This document shows positions 22,531 through 32,523 of a stretch of 64,000 nt of DNA, one piece after another. The notes under the pieces are model-generated. The model made no database searches. It saw only the letters and a list, made by a program, of their open reading frames with translations, and was not told the DNA's origin. Where the stretch lies: NCBI GenBank assembly GCA_025594325.1, contig JANHCV010000013.1, positions 496,001 through 560,000 of the forward strand, given 5' to 3'. This DNA is from Blastocladiella emersonii ATCC 22665 (taxonomy: Eukaryota; Blastocladiomycota; Blastocladiomycetes; Blastocladiales; Blastocladiaceae). The position numbers and the translations under genes were made by a program. How positions within the stretch are numbered: the stretch's first letter is position 1; every line of letters starts with the position of its first letter.

Positions 22531-23354
22531 TTGCCACGCTGCGAATATCGATGGACCACTCGAGCGCAAGGCTTCGGCAGCATGCTTGGCAACCCAGTAA
22601 GAGCGCGCCCGAGTGTCCATCACGTATCCTTAGACGAATTGTTTGAGCTGACCATGAGCGACCAAACGTGCAAGGGTGCAGTCAAGTCTGCGCTCAGCGG
22701 CGTGCCCATAAAGTAGTTGCCTGGCCCATTTCACTGCGCGGAATTGGCCAAGCTCACTGAAAAGCCGTGAGGGCGCGATCTACGGGGACCGTGGCAGCGC
22801 GCCACGAGCCCCGCTCCTTGCAAGGGCAGCAACAAAAGGCGAGTCGTGGTCGTGCTTCAGGTTGGGCACCACTTGTTGCAAGAACTCAAGACGATGACCT
22901 TCCTCTCAAGCCATCGTTTGGGCTGCCGCGGCGGTGACTTTACCCGCTACGTGCACGCCAACAACGCTGCCCCACAGTGTGGCGACGGGTCGGGGCGTTC
23001 GGGGCGTGGGACCGCTCTCCGCGGCGTAAAGGTCTGTGCCAACGGCCCATAAACAGATTGCATCAAGTCACATGGGCATAAGATTCATGAGAACAGGTAT
23101 TCATGGATGTCCGCGGTCGCTTGGAGGAGCGGGGCAGGGAGCGGGGCTCGGCGCTCGTTTCGTTTCAGCCGCCGGCTCGGCCGCGTGCACTTGAGCCACG
23201 CGCGGGACACGGCGTGCCGACCTCGACCCCGGCGTCGCTCCCAAACACCGCATCTCGCGGCCCGCTCACTCCGTGCATCGGCGTAACCATCTCAATAGCA
23301 GCTCGCTTGGCCGTCCCACCCGCCGCTCCCTTCGCTCTGTCCGACTTCCCTGCC
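22531..23354. other. Spacer between the 160-bp repeats and the transposase gene
   Basis: No complete gene. A short plus-strand frame ending at 22716 (LDELFELTMSDQTCKGAVK...) looks protein-like and is preceded by a CCTTAG acceptor-like site, so it may be the last exon of a decayed gene. The stretch before 23355 is the transposase 5' region. Confidence 0.35.
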
Positions 23355-24484
23355 ATGTCTCAGAACAAGCATCTGCTGCGCCTGCAACTCGCGGCATGTA
23401 ACATGGTCTTGAACAATGGAATGTCGGTGCGCGAGGTCGGAAACAAACTTCTCTGCAGCCACTCTACGATTTCGCGCTGGGTGGTCGCTTACAGGGCGGG
23501 TGGAGTCGCTGCGTTTGAGCCCGTCCCGCGTCCGCCGCGCGAAACCAAGCTCGACGCCGACGACGATGAGGTGCGTCGCGCTCCACAAGGTATCCGCCGC
23601 GTCGGGCACGGTGCTCATCTTCAACCCGCGCTCCTGCCCCTGCAATCTAGTTTGTGCGCGTTTCCATCACCAGCACCCCGTGGCTCACCCTACGCGACAT
23701 TTCCGAGCTGCTGCGCGCGGAGCGCATCAAGTCGGTCTCCGTGTCGACGCTTTTGAGGCTTCTCGACCGCCTTGGCTTCTCGAAGACGGTGGTCAAGTTG
23801 CGCGGCGCCAACTACAACGAGGAGGCGCGCGCCGCCTGGCGCCAGTACGTCGAAACCGCTGGCTTCAGGGCCGACCAGCTTGTCTTCTGCGACGAGTGCG
23901 GCATCCAGCCGACAGCGGCCAACCACCGCTTCGCGTGGAGCGAGACAGGGGTCCCCGCCGTCATTGTGCAGCCGCGCGCGCCCACGAGCACGCGTGTCAA
24001 CCTCGTTGCAGCCATTTCCACGTTGAGGCCCCTCCTCGCGCACGCCGCGCCGTACAGCATCAACATGGAGACATTTTGGACCATCATTCGCGACGACCTG
24101 GTACGTTGCGTCGATCTTGTGCTCCGACCCCATCCACTTCACGCGTCTCGCCTACACCTCTCGTTCCTGTAGATCCCGCACATGAATCCTTATCCCGAGC
24201 CGTGCTCAATCCTCGTTCTCAACAACGCTTCGTTCCACCACTCGCACAGACACATTGCCGAACTCGAGCGCGAGTTTGGCATCGCGGTACGCTTCCTTCC
24301 GCCGTACTCGCCCAACATGAATCCCATCGAAAACACTTTCAGCACATTCAAGGCTTCGCTCATCAGCCACCCGATCACGGGCCTGGACAAGGACGATCTC
24401 CCGCACGCGTACGCGGAGCGCTACTTTGACTGCATCACGCCAGCTTCGAGCGCTCGCTACGTCGCTCATGCCGGCTACAATTGA
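23355..24484 (+). CDS. Tc1/mariner-IS630 superfamily transposase (DDE_3), altered catalytic residue
   Basis: Predicted 325 residues from exons 23355-23570, 23651-24100 and 24173-24484. Both introns are phase 0 (GTGCGT...ATCTAG and GTACGT...CTGTAG). Residues ~5-60 form a helix-turn-helix (VREVGNKLLCSHSTISRWVV). The DDE domain follows: first acidic residue Asp153 in VFCDECGIQ, then ILVLNNASFHHS, then LPPYSPNMNPIEN with Glu275. The second position of the triad, normally Asp in VLDNASIHH-type motifs, is Asn239 (AAC at 24221-24223), so cut-and-paste activity is probably lost. The Asn239-Glu275 spacing (35 residues) is otherwise normal. It is the only recombinase I can see in the 11.2-kb element. 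Confidence 0.88.
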
Positions 24485-24548
24485 GTCGAGTCGGATACGG
24501 TGAACTCGTTGTGTATATGGGATAGGACGGGGGAGGGTATAGGAGATA

Positions 24549-24598
24549 CATCACATCACATCACATCACATCACCATCACCATCACCATCACCATCGT
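24549..24598. repeat. Microsatellite (CATCA/CATCAC)n
   Basis: About 50 bp of CATCA units that change to CATCAC units, just after the transposase stop. On the minus strand the right-hand part encodes the GDGDGDGD-like tail of the cargo gene ending at 24561, so repeat expansion would alter that C-terminus. Confidence 0.9.
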
Positions 24599-27339
24599 CA
24601 GAATCGTCAACGACGGCCGTCACACGAGCCCGACCGTGACCCTGCGGTGGACCCGCAGGCGGCGGCGGGAGACCCATGCCGAACATCTGCGCCGCGATCG
24701 GCATACCAAAGTTGGCTGACGCGTTGGCCGGCGCGTTGCGGCGGTGCTGCTCGGTCGGCTGCATCGGCATCGGAGCAGCTGGTAAAGGAAGCGTCGCGTA
24801 CACGGAGGGACCGGGAAATTGGACGAAGCGGGCGGGATACGCAGCGTGGCCCATGGCGGCCATCATGCCGCCGACGATCTGGCCAGCAAAGCGCCTGAGT
24901 TGCTCGTTAACTGCCGCCCCAATATTGTTGGACTCGCCCTAGTCGTGCGATGCGGCGCGTTCTGGGTCAGGTTGCTGGCGGTACATGCGCACGCTCAGAG
25001 TCGCGCGTACCTTGTGATATCTGCGTCGAGGGCTGCGCAAGCGGGACCGTGTACGCGAACGCGAGCGGCGGTCACGGCGACGTGGGCGCGGGCGCGAGCG
25101 TGAGCGTGATCGAGATCGGGAACGGTGGTCACGGCTACGTGAGTGCGAGCGAGGCCGGGAACTCGACGACGCGTATGAAGAGCGGTTGTCAGCACGCGTT
25201 GGGACACTCGGCTGCGGCGGTGGACGAGGCCGCGGCAAAGGGGAGCGGCCGCGCGCGTGCGAAGGGCGGTCGCGCGAGCTGGAGCGGGAACGAGCCCGCG
25301 ACGACGATGCCGATGGCTCGCCTGAGCGCGAGCGGCGGTCGCGCGTCGGTTCGGCTACGTCCAAGCGAGCCGATGGGGTCGGCGTTGGACGAGCGGGAGC
25401 CGCAGTCGCACTCGGCGGCGGAGCAGCAGGTACAGCGACGCGGTCCATGGTCGGCGGATCGGCGAGCACGGCGGCGCGGTTCGTGGTCGGGTGTTGGTCG
25501 TGGTACAAGCGCTCCATCGACTCCTACATGCTGGCCCGGGCCTGCGCCATGAAGTCCTCGTTCAGCTGCTCGGCGAGGCCGTTGTCGGGATCGTCGAGCG
25601 AGTGCAGCGGCGAGTCCTCGCGTCGGTCGAGCGTGCGAGAGCTGGCGGTCCGCGTCGCGAGTCGGATCGCGGGATCGTCGCCCGGCAGCGGCAGCGGCAG
25701 CGGCCGCGGCGGTACGAGCGGCGCGGGCGTATCGCGCGGATCGAGTGGATCAGCACGACCGCGAGTACCTGCAGAACTACCAGCGAGCGACGCGGCCGAC
25801 CCGCCGAAGCGACCCGGAGCGGCGGCACGGGTAGTCGTAGCGCTGGCCTGCGACTCAGCGATGAGCGTGTGCGGGGCAGAGCGCGGCGAGGCGGCAGCAG
25901 ACGCGGCTGCAGCTGCGGCCACGGCGCGCGCGCTCGGGACGATGGTCTAGAATCAGGGAGCGTGCGCAAGGTCAGTGCAAGTCGGCGAGTATCACACGCA
26001 CGGCAAACGTACGTCACGCGCGGGCCGAGGGCCAGCGCGAACATGACCATGCCGCCCATCCGTCGCTGCGCCAAGCGGCGGCGCACGAGCGCTGGCGGTC
26101 GGCGGCTCGCTGCGCGACGGAAAGACGACCTGCGGCGCCGCCACCGCGGTCGCACGCGCACACAGCTTGTTCAAGCAGTCCGTGTCGACAATGATGGTTG
26201 GCACCTTGTTCGTGTTGACGGCCGCCTGCACCATGAGCTTGAGCATGTCCTTGTTGACAAGCGCAAAGGTGTTGGCGGGGTCGTAGGCCTCGGGCTTCTT
26301 GGACTTTCGAGACGAGGTGGGGAACGTGTAACGGAGCGGCGCCTTGGCCACACACGAGTAGCTGCAGGCGCAGAGCGTGTCGTCGAGCGTGGTGTTGAAC
26401 GTATCCCACACGTTGGCAGCCCCCGCCATTTTGATGAGCATCTGCGCGTTCATGGGGCAGTTGTTTTTGCAGCGGCCGTTGATCTTGAGGTTGGCCTCGA
26501 GGGTCTTCAAAGAAGACGACGGCGACGCGGACGTGGTCGACGCAGACGCGGTTGGCGCGGGCGACCGCAGGGCCGGCGGCTTGCGCGACGACGTTGGACC
26601 AGGAATACGGCGAGTAGCAAGCTGGCGGCTCGAGCTTGCGCGCGCGGGCTTGTCAAGCTGCTCGTACTCGTCGTGGTCGTGGTCATCATCTCCATCGCTC
26701 GCCTCCTCACCACGGTCAGCGCCAGCGCCAGCGTCGCTTTCCAGCTCCGAAAGCGTCGACTCGCCGTCGTTGTCGTCGACAGGGTGATGGAGGGCGGGCG
26801 CTGTAGATGCGCCGAGTGGAACCGAGGACGAACTAGACTCGCGGCGCACGAGAGGGAGTGAGTCGTCACGAAGACAGGGTGGTGCGCCAGCGAGTCTGCG
26901 TACCAAGCAGCTGAGTACTCCTTGTCGCACGTTGAGCACATGTTCACGGCGACCTTGCTTGGACTAATGATGCCGAACACCGTGTCGAGGTGCTTGAACA
27001 GCGTGGTACCGTTGGGTTTCAACTTGAGAAAAGCGCGAGCACCGGCCGGCATCGTCTCGAGAGTGCCGGGCCAAAATTCAATGGCTACGCGCGGAAGCAA
27101 GGGGCAAGCGCGTTAGTTGCAGCGCGACGGCGGCCAAGCTGGATGCACGTACTCTTCTGCCCAGGCGGCGGAAGCAGCATACCGCTGCAGAAAGGATCGC
27201 GGCAGTCCCCGTGGCCGCCCATGAGGCAGATGCCGCAGCTGAAGCAGCCAGTGGGGCCAACTCGAAGCGTCTTTTTCGAGCGCCGGACGTTCATGGCGAG
27301 CACCGCAGCGGGTAGGTCGTCAAGTTCGTACGTCGGCAT
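24561..27339 (-). CDS. Cargo gene 1: Cys-cluster, acidic and RS-rich protein (one in-frame TAG)
   Basis: Five exons (27339-27153, 27084-26904, 26832-26013, 25946-25011, 24938-24561) with perfectly matching phases give 833 codons. All introns begin GTACG and end in TAG. The N-terminus (CFSCGICLMGGHGDCRDPFC, residues ~32-51) resembles a CXXC-type zinc finger; a second pair is CSTCDKEYSAAC. Next come an acidic stretch (DGDDDHDHDEYEQ), a Cys-rich core (GRCKNNCPMNAQML, CACSYSC) and an SR/RS-dipeptide-rich region typical of RNA-associated proteins. A TAG at 25524-25526 interrupts exon 4 between QARASM and ESMERLYHD, in frame on both sides, so this copy may be broken. No known family is recognised. 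It is convergent with the transposase. Confidence 0.6.
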
Positions 27340-28586
27340 GGCGGAGGGTGGCCTGCCGTTCCAGCGCCGACACGCGACGGACAGCAGAGGAGGGGGAGGA
27401 GGAAGGGCGAGGACGGCGGTGACTCGGCGCGCGGGTTGGGTTGCTGGAGGTGTGGGTGGTGCGGTCGCGACACGGCGGCCGAGAGTGGTGGTTGAGCAGG
27501 AGCAGGAGCAGGCGCTGCTCGAATGCGGGAGAGAGGACGGGCAGCGGAGGTCGGAGGTCGAAGTGGAGCCAAGCCGCGGGCGAGCGGAAGGCCGTGGCGG
27601 TGGCTGTGCGCGCGCGTCGCCTCAGCGTGGGCGGGCATTTTCAGCTCGCCGCGCCGCCCGAAAGCGCGCCGCCACACGCAAAGCAGGGGACCAAGGACAA
27701 CAATGCATCGAGTGGGCAACGGGATTTATTCATGTGGTGGGATTTTTGAGTGGCCCGAACAGTCAAGGGCGCCCAAGTCGAGGTGGCGCGGCGCCTTGCG
27801 GGATCCGATCGCGCGCGCCCACCCTCACTGTCGCGTGATTCCGCGGCGCCAAGCGCTTCCCCTTACAAAACAACAGAGGGTTGCTCCATCGCCGGGGATC
27901 AATCAGCAGGGGTGATGGAAATCGGGGTGAAAGGAGTGCAGCAGGCGCCTTCGACGCGACGCGTCTCGTTTCACTGTTGGCTGTGGCATCGCGGCCGATG
28001 CGGCCATGGCCACCGACGCACGGGACGACGCGAAGATCGGCGCCAGCTTTGTCCAGCACTGATCAAGACGGTGATGCCAGGTCGGACTCGAGGGCGTGTG
28101 TAAGGTCGGCAATGCAAGGGGTGCGCGGGGAAGTGGAGCGCGCTTGCAGGGCTTCTCGCCGAGCCCCCTCCCTCCCTCCCTCATCGCCGAAATGGCTCCC
28201 GCGACCCGAGGCCTGGCGTCGGCCCTCTGGCGTCAGGTCGGCGGCGGTCCCAGCCAAACCGGCGTCGGACCTGACGCCAGGTGCGACGCGAAGGTCATGG
28301 CTCGGCGTCACGAGGGTCCCTGCTCCCCGCCACCTACCACGTCCGCCATGAACCATGAATTTTATGCCTCGGCAACTTGATGCAACATGTTTATGGTTTA
28401 TGGGCAATCGCTTGAGACTTTGACGCGGTGAAGAGAGGCTTTGCGCTTCGACTCGTGTTTGACCCGTGAGACCGCATCGCTCGCGTGCGCGAACTTCGCG
28501 CAAAGTCACCGCCGCGGTAGTTGAGAGAACGAGATCATGTATTTCGACCAGCGGCGCACGCCACGCGCCGCAGCTCGTTTTCGTTG
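27340..28586. other. Spacer with a hairpin inside the giant element
   Basis: No gene is supported. It contains the 5' flank of cargo gene 1 and a perfect 13-bp inverted repeat, CTGGCGTCAGGTC at 28227-28239 and its complement at 28268-28280, with a 28-nt loop. An ATG-led open frame exists around 27990 but has no family features. Confidence 0.4.
28227..28280. repeat. 13-bp inverted repeat (hairpin)
   Basis: CTGGCGTCAGGTC and GACCTGACGCCAG flank a 28-nt loop. The half-site CCTGACG/CGTCAGG is a plausible protein-binding half-site. It is not followed by a T-run, so it is not a bacterial-type terminator. Confidence 0.6.
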
Positions 28587-29472
28587 TTAGTTCTTTAAGG
28601 GATGGCGCTCGCTACGCGCCGCCGCCGCAGGACCCGACTGGGTCCCCTGCACCACCACCTCAAGCAGGTCGCGCTCCCACAGGTACGCCATGAGCGCGGC
28701 TGACCCCGCGCAGTCGAACGGGATGAGCAGCCACTCCCGGTACTCGATGTCGAGCTTGAAGTTGCCTGCGCCCCAACTCGTCAGCGCCGCGGGCCAATCG
28801 GAGTTGGGCACGACGTGAACGAACGTCTGGAAGGCCGCCACGCTCACGGCGTGGTACCGACCGAGGCCCATACCCGGCTCCGCGGGATGCAGGGCGAGCG
28901 CCTGTACGGGAATGTCCTTGTACGTCACCGTGCTGCCCGGCGCGTCGTTCTGGACGCGGAACTGCTCGACGATGGCCACTTTGTGCTCGGTGCCGTTGTG
29001 CGTGAAGTGCAGCGCGGCGGCCGGCTTCCCGACGCGGTACTTCTTGTCCGACGTGAGATAATACCGTACGCGAGATAATAGCAGATGTTAGCGACTGAAC
29101 GATTTGGGTATGAGCACACAGCAGGCGGCGAACCATGACCCAGTTCGTGTGCGCCTTGCCACGGATTGGGAACTTGCACTTGCCTGTGAGCTGCTCGTTG
29201 CGGAATCCGCCGAGCGAAAAGGCCTCGAACGAGATCGCCTTGGACATGGAGAAGTACACGTGTCGCGGGGCGTGAGCGTCAGTTTCTTGTGCTTGTGATA
29301 CAAATCGCGCGCACACGGGGGTACCTTGACGTCGTCGGGACCCAGCATCGGGTTGTCGGCCGCTCGCTGCGCCGAGAGTCCGGAACCCACTTGTGCGCTG
29401 CTCCCAGAATGCGGTCGTTCATGAGCTCAAGCGGATGCTCGAACAACGCCCGAGAATCAGTGCGAACATCCA
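28587..29472 (-). CDS. Cargo gene 2: hypothetical multi-exon protein
   Basis: Coding-like blocks read on the minus strand. 29472-29400 encodes LFEHPLELMNDRILGAAHK, 29390-29325 encodes AADNPMLGPDDVK, 29248-29139 encodes SFEAFSLGGFRNEQLTGK, and 29052-28587 encodes a long terminal exon including EQFRVQNDAPGSTVTYKD and FKLDIEYREWLLIPFD. The last three join in frame if the acceptors are AAG, which is unusual here, so boundaries are uncertain. The true start was not found. Branch-like CTGAC and CTAAC sequences lie in the proposed introns. I recognise no domain. The composition, lacking the runs of Arg/Pro seen in chance frames, supports a real gene. Confidence 0.45.
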
Positions 29473-30480
29473 GTCGGCGCTGATGCGCGGATCAACGTTC
29501 AGTTGAGCTCCTGGCGCGTGGAAATCTCGAGCTCGACGGGTGACGACATTGAGTTCAGGACCCTGTAAGGGCAATCACACGGATTCGACATCTCCAGGGA
29601 CGGTATAAGTAGAGCTCGACACTTTGAGTCGGTTGCATAGAGTCAGTGGATGGGTTTACATGGTGCGTCGAGCGGTGAGGGAGGCGAGGGACGCGAAGGT
29701 CACGCCACGTGACGCGTTCGACTTTCGCCGATCGCTCTTGAGCGTGTGCGTTGGGCGCGGATGGCTGCGGCTCCCGCCGAACCGCCAAGTCCTCAGCTCA
29801 CTCCTCTATCACCATGCACACGACGCATCCACCCCCTCCGCATCGCGTGCGGCTCTCGTCTGTCTGTCGCCCGCGCCGCGGCGGCGCCCGTGTCATGCGG
29901 TCGCCTTCGCCGCCTCGCTCGCCATGCCCGAGTCGTGTCCGCGGCCTCCAAGCTCGCCTAAGACAACGGCCCGACCCCCACGACGTGCTCGGGACCACCA
30001 AGGAGGCGTACGTCGCCGCTGCGGCGGTGCATCCGCGTTGTGCTGAGTCGCCGCGAGCGCGCGTATTCCGTCGACTCATCTGCCCCACTTTCGCCCTTCC
30101 CTTCGACACCCTTCGCCCTCGCCACGCGCGGGACCGCTGCCGATCGTCCTCCGCGTTGGATTGGCTCGGCTCCGCCCGTCATCACCCCTTATCACTCTCC
30201 GCCTTGAACATTTCGTTCGAACCACGCTGACCCGTGTCTTTTCCCACCTCAGTAGTCCGGATCTCCGCCCACCGAGCGCTCGTGCTGAGCCGTGCCAAGC
30301 GCGCCTCGTGTGACACGCGATCGGCCGTCTCGGCGACGCGTCCATGGCCACGCAGCGGACTCGACCGGGCTGTTCGACAAGGGCCTCGCCAAGCGCGTGC
30401 ACGGCCGAGTTCGGCAGGGTGTGCGCGTGTATCGCCGAGGCTACGGTGCGACCCGCTTTCTGACGCGTCCTCGGTGGTGT
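29473..30480. other. Unassigned plus-strand sequence within the giant element
   Basis: Open frames overlap here, but I cannot build a consistent gene. About 29965-30050 has a frame with DPHDVLGTTKEAYVAAAAVH that could be an exon of the gene ending near 31136. Otherwise nothing is identified. Confidence 0.3.
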
Positions 30481-31136
30481 AGCGACCACGTTCCTCGCCG
30501 TTGTGATTAAGGCCGCCAAGCTGCTCCGCAATGCGGTACGCTTTCTCACTCGCTGTGGGCGTTTGCGCCGCCCGGACCTCGTGGCCGTCGTCGCCCGCGT
30601 GCCCGTGGTGCCGTCAAGGCCGAGATCGGCTCGACCACCGACTGCATTGCCATGGTCACCAAGGACGCGTCTGCAACGTCAACCACGGCCCCGACCATGA
30701 CCATTGACTCTGACGTGCTGTTCCTCGGCCTCGCCAAGGCGATCAAGGTCAAGTACCGCGTGATTGAGGGCAACTTTGGTCACGGTGCGTTCCCGACCTG
30801 GTTTGCTGCAATGGACGCGCACCTTGAGCACCTTGCTGACGCACACGCACCTCCCGCTGCAGATCAAGCTGTCGGGCGCTGGCGCCAAGATCGACAAGTT
30901 CCTCGACTCGCTGTCGTGCGCGGACAAGTGGGACTGAGCGACCATGACCTCGCAGTACGTCTCTCACGCACGATCATCTCCCCCGCCCGGCTTTGCTGAC
31001 TCCGCGTCCCTCACCACCAGGGCGACGGCTGTCGGCGGCGCACAAGTCCAAGTTCGATCTGCTGCGACGGCCGGCGACCACAGCCGTCGCCAGCGTCAAG
31101 TTGGAGATCAAGTCGCTCAACATCAAGGAGTGGTAG
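30481..31136 (+). pseudogene. Cargo gene 3: fragmentary coding blocks
   Basis: Protein-like stretches follow each other but not in a single frame. 30640-30830 contains IGSTTDCIAMVTKDA and FLGLAKAIKVKYRVIEGNFG. 30840-30935 continues one frame over with LPLQIKLSGAGAKIDKFLD and ends in SCADKWD plus a stop. About 31040-31136 ends in ASVKLEIKSLNIKEW plus a stop. Simple GT-AG introns do not reconcile the phases, so I read this as a decayed gene or one with frameshifts near the CA-rich GACGCACACGCAC at 30839. No family is recognised. Confidence 0.35.
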
Positions 31137-31624
31137 CGGCGGCGGTGGTGGCCACGGACGAGCTCGGGCCGCGAGCGCCGGACTGGCGCGGCGGTGGCCG
31201 CGCGTGGCGGCGTACTATGATTATTCTAGCGCTTTTATTCGAATGGGTCTATTGAAATACCTATCAGAAGAAGCACGTGATTCATCATTGAGGCGCATCG
31301 CGTCCCGCTCCGCTGACCCCAACGCGACCTCTTAGGAAGGAGTGGCGTAGCACATTGCCCGTGTCTGTGCGCGCTCCAAGTCCTGACTCCGCCTCACATC
31401 GCCCGTAAACTCTTGCGCAACCCCACATGGCCGGGAGCTGTGGTGGCAACTGAGAGCAGCGCTAGCGGTGGGGAGCTTGGGTTCCCGCGCGTATGGTTAC
31501 GCAATTCATGTTCGCATCGTGTAACCGTGGGTGGTTACAAGCCATTACCTCAAGGATCATTAAGCAGGAAAGAGAAAAATATGGAGTTCACGATGTGCCG
31601 TCTGGTCGTGGTTTGATTGTGGAC
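31137..31624. other. Right-hand subterminal spacer of the giant element
   Basis: No gene is seen. It lies between the last coding fragment and the right satellite and has no counterpart of the 160-bp repeats seen at the left end. Confidence 0.4.
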
Positions 31625-32378
31625 TGCTGCAGGTTCAGTCGCGGTTCAGTCGCTGTTCAGTCGCGTTCAATCACGGTTTACTCCGAGTTCAGTCGCTGTT
31701 CAGTCGCGGTTCAGTCACGGTTTAGTCGAGGTTTAGTCGAGGTTTAGTCGAGGTTCAGTCGAGGTTCAGTCGAGGTTCAGTCGCGGTTCAGTCGAGGTTC
31801 AGTCGCGGTTCAGTCGCGGTTTAGTCGCGGTTTAGTCGCGGTTTAGTCGCGGTTTAGTCGCGGTTTAGTCGCGGTTTAGTCGCGGTTTAGTCGCGGTTTA
31901 GTCGCGGTTTAGTCGCGGTTTAGTCGCGGTTTAGTCGCGGTTTAGTCGCGGTTCAGTCAAGGTTTGGTCGCGGTTTACTCCGAGTTCAGTCTGAGTTTAG
32001 TCGCGGTTTAGTCGCGGTTTAGTCGCGGTTTAGTCGCGGTTTAGTCGCGGTTTAGTCGCGGTTTAGTCGCGGTTTAGTCGCGGTTTAGTCGCGGTTTAGT
32101 CGCGGTTTAGTCGCGGTTTAGTCGCGGTTCAGTCAAGGTTTGGTCGCGGTTTACTCCGAGTTCAGTCTGAGTTCAGTCGAGGTTTAGTTGAGGTTCAGTC
32201 ACGGTTTAATCAAGATTTTGTTGAGGTTTAGTCAAGGTTCAGTCGAGGTTTAGTCGCAGTTCAATTGAAGTTTAGTCAGGGTCTGATCCGAGTCTGATGC
32301 GGGTTTGGTCCGAGTCTAGTCAGGGTTTACTCATGGGTTTAGTCGCTGACTGTCTCATCGGAAGTGAAAATGGGTGTA
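31625..32378. repeat. Right terminal inverted repeat: 11-bp satellite plus unique tip
   Basis: About 65 units of GGTTTAGTCGC. Long perfectly homogeneous runs (about 31815-31950 and 32000-32125) are separated by the variant block GTTCAGTCAAGGTTTGGTC, which recurs at 31951 and 32127. The offset is 176 bp, exactly 16 units, showing a higher-order repeat. The unique tip at 32342-32378 is the inverted copy of 21163-21199. Confidence 0.92.
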
Positions 32379-32523
32379 TCAGGTCGGACGTCACAACGCC
32401 GCTCACATGAAATCCAGACGTGCGTTTGGGCTCAGTCGATTTGTCGCGAGTTCGCGAGTTGGGAGACAAAAACGTTGAGAATGTGTGTATCGAGGTTGGT
32501 AGCGAACACAAAAGAAAAATACT

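Larger units (their letters stand above)
21163..32378. mobile_element. 11.2-kb Tc1/mariner-like element with satellite inverted ends and cargo genes
   Basis: The tips are exact inverted copies: TACACCCATTTTCACTTCCG at 21163 and its complement ending at 32378, with identity continuing through GATGAGACAGTCAGCGA. Each tip leads inward into about 0.7 kb of 11-bp satellite in inverted orientation. Both ends start with TA, the target duplicated by Tc1/mariner/IS630 elements, and the interior encodes a transposase of that superfamily. Other contents are a four-unit 160-bp tandem repeat, a five-exon cargo gene and two less certain coding blocks. The boundaries are well supported; that this transposase mobilised the whole segment is inference. 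At 11.2 kb it is several times longer than ordinary Tc1/mariner elements. Confidence 0.75.

Noticed and set aside
21200-32340. Telomeric or subtelomeric repeats
   Set aside because: The 11-bp unit GGTTTAGTCGC is not a TTAGGG-type telomere unit, and the arrays are inverted arms within a gene-bearing region flanked by unique tips.
31625-32378. CRISPR array
   Set aside because: Contiguous 11-bp units without spacers, in a genome with spliced eukaryotic genes.
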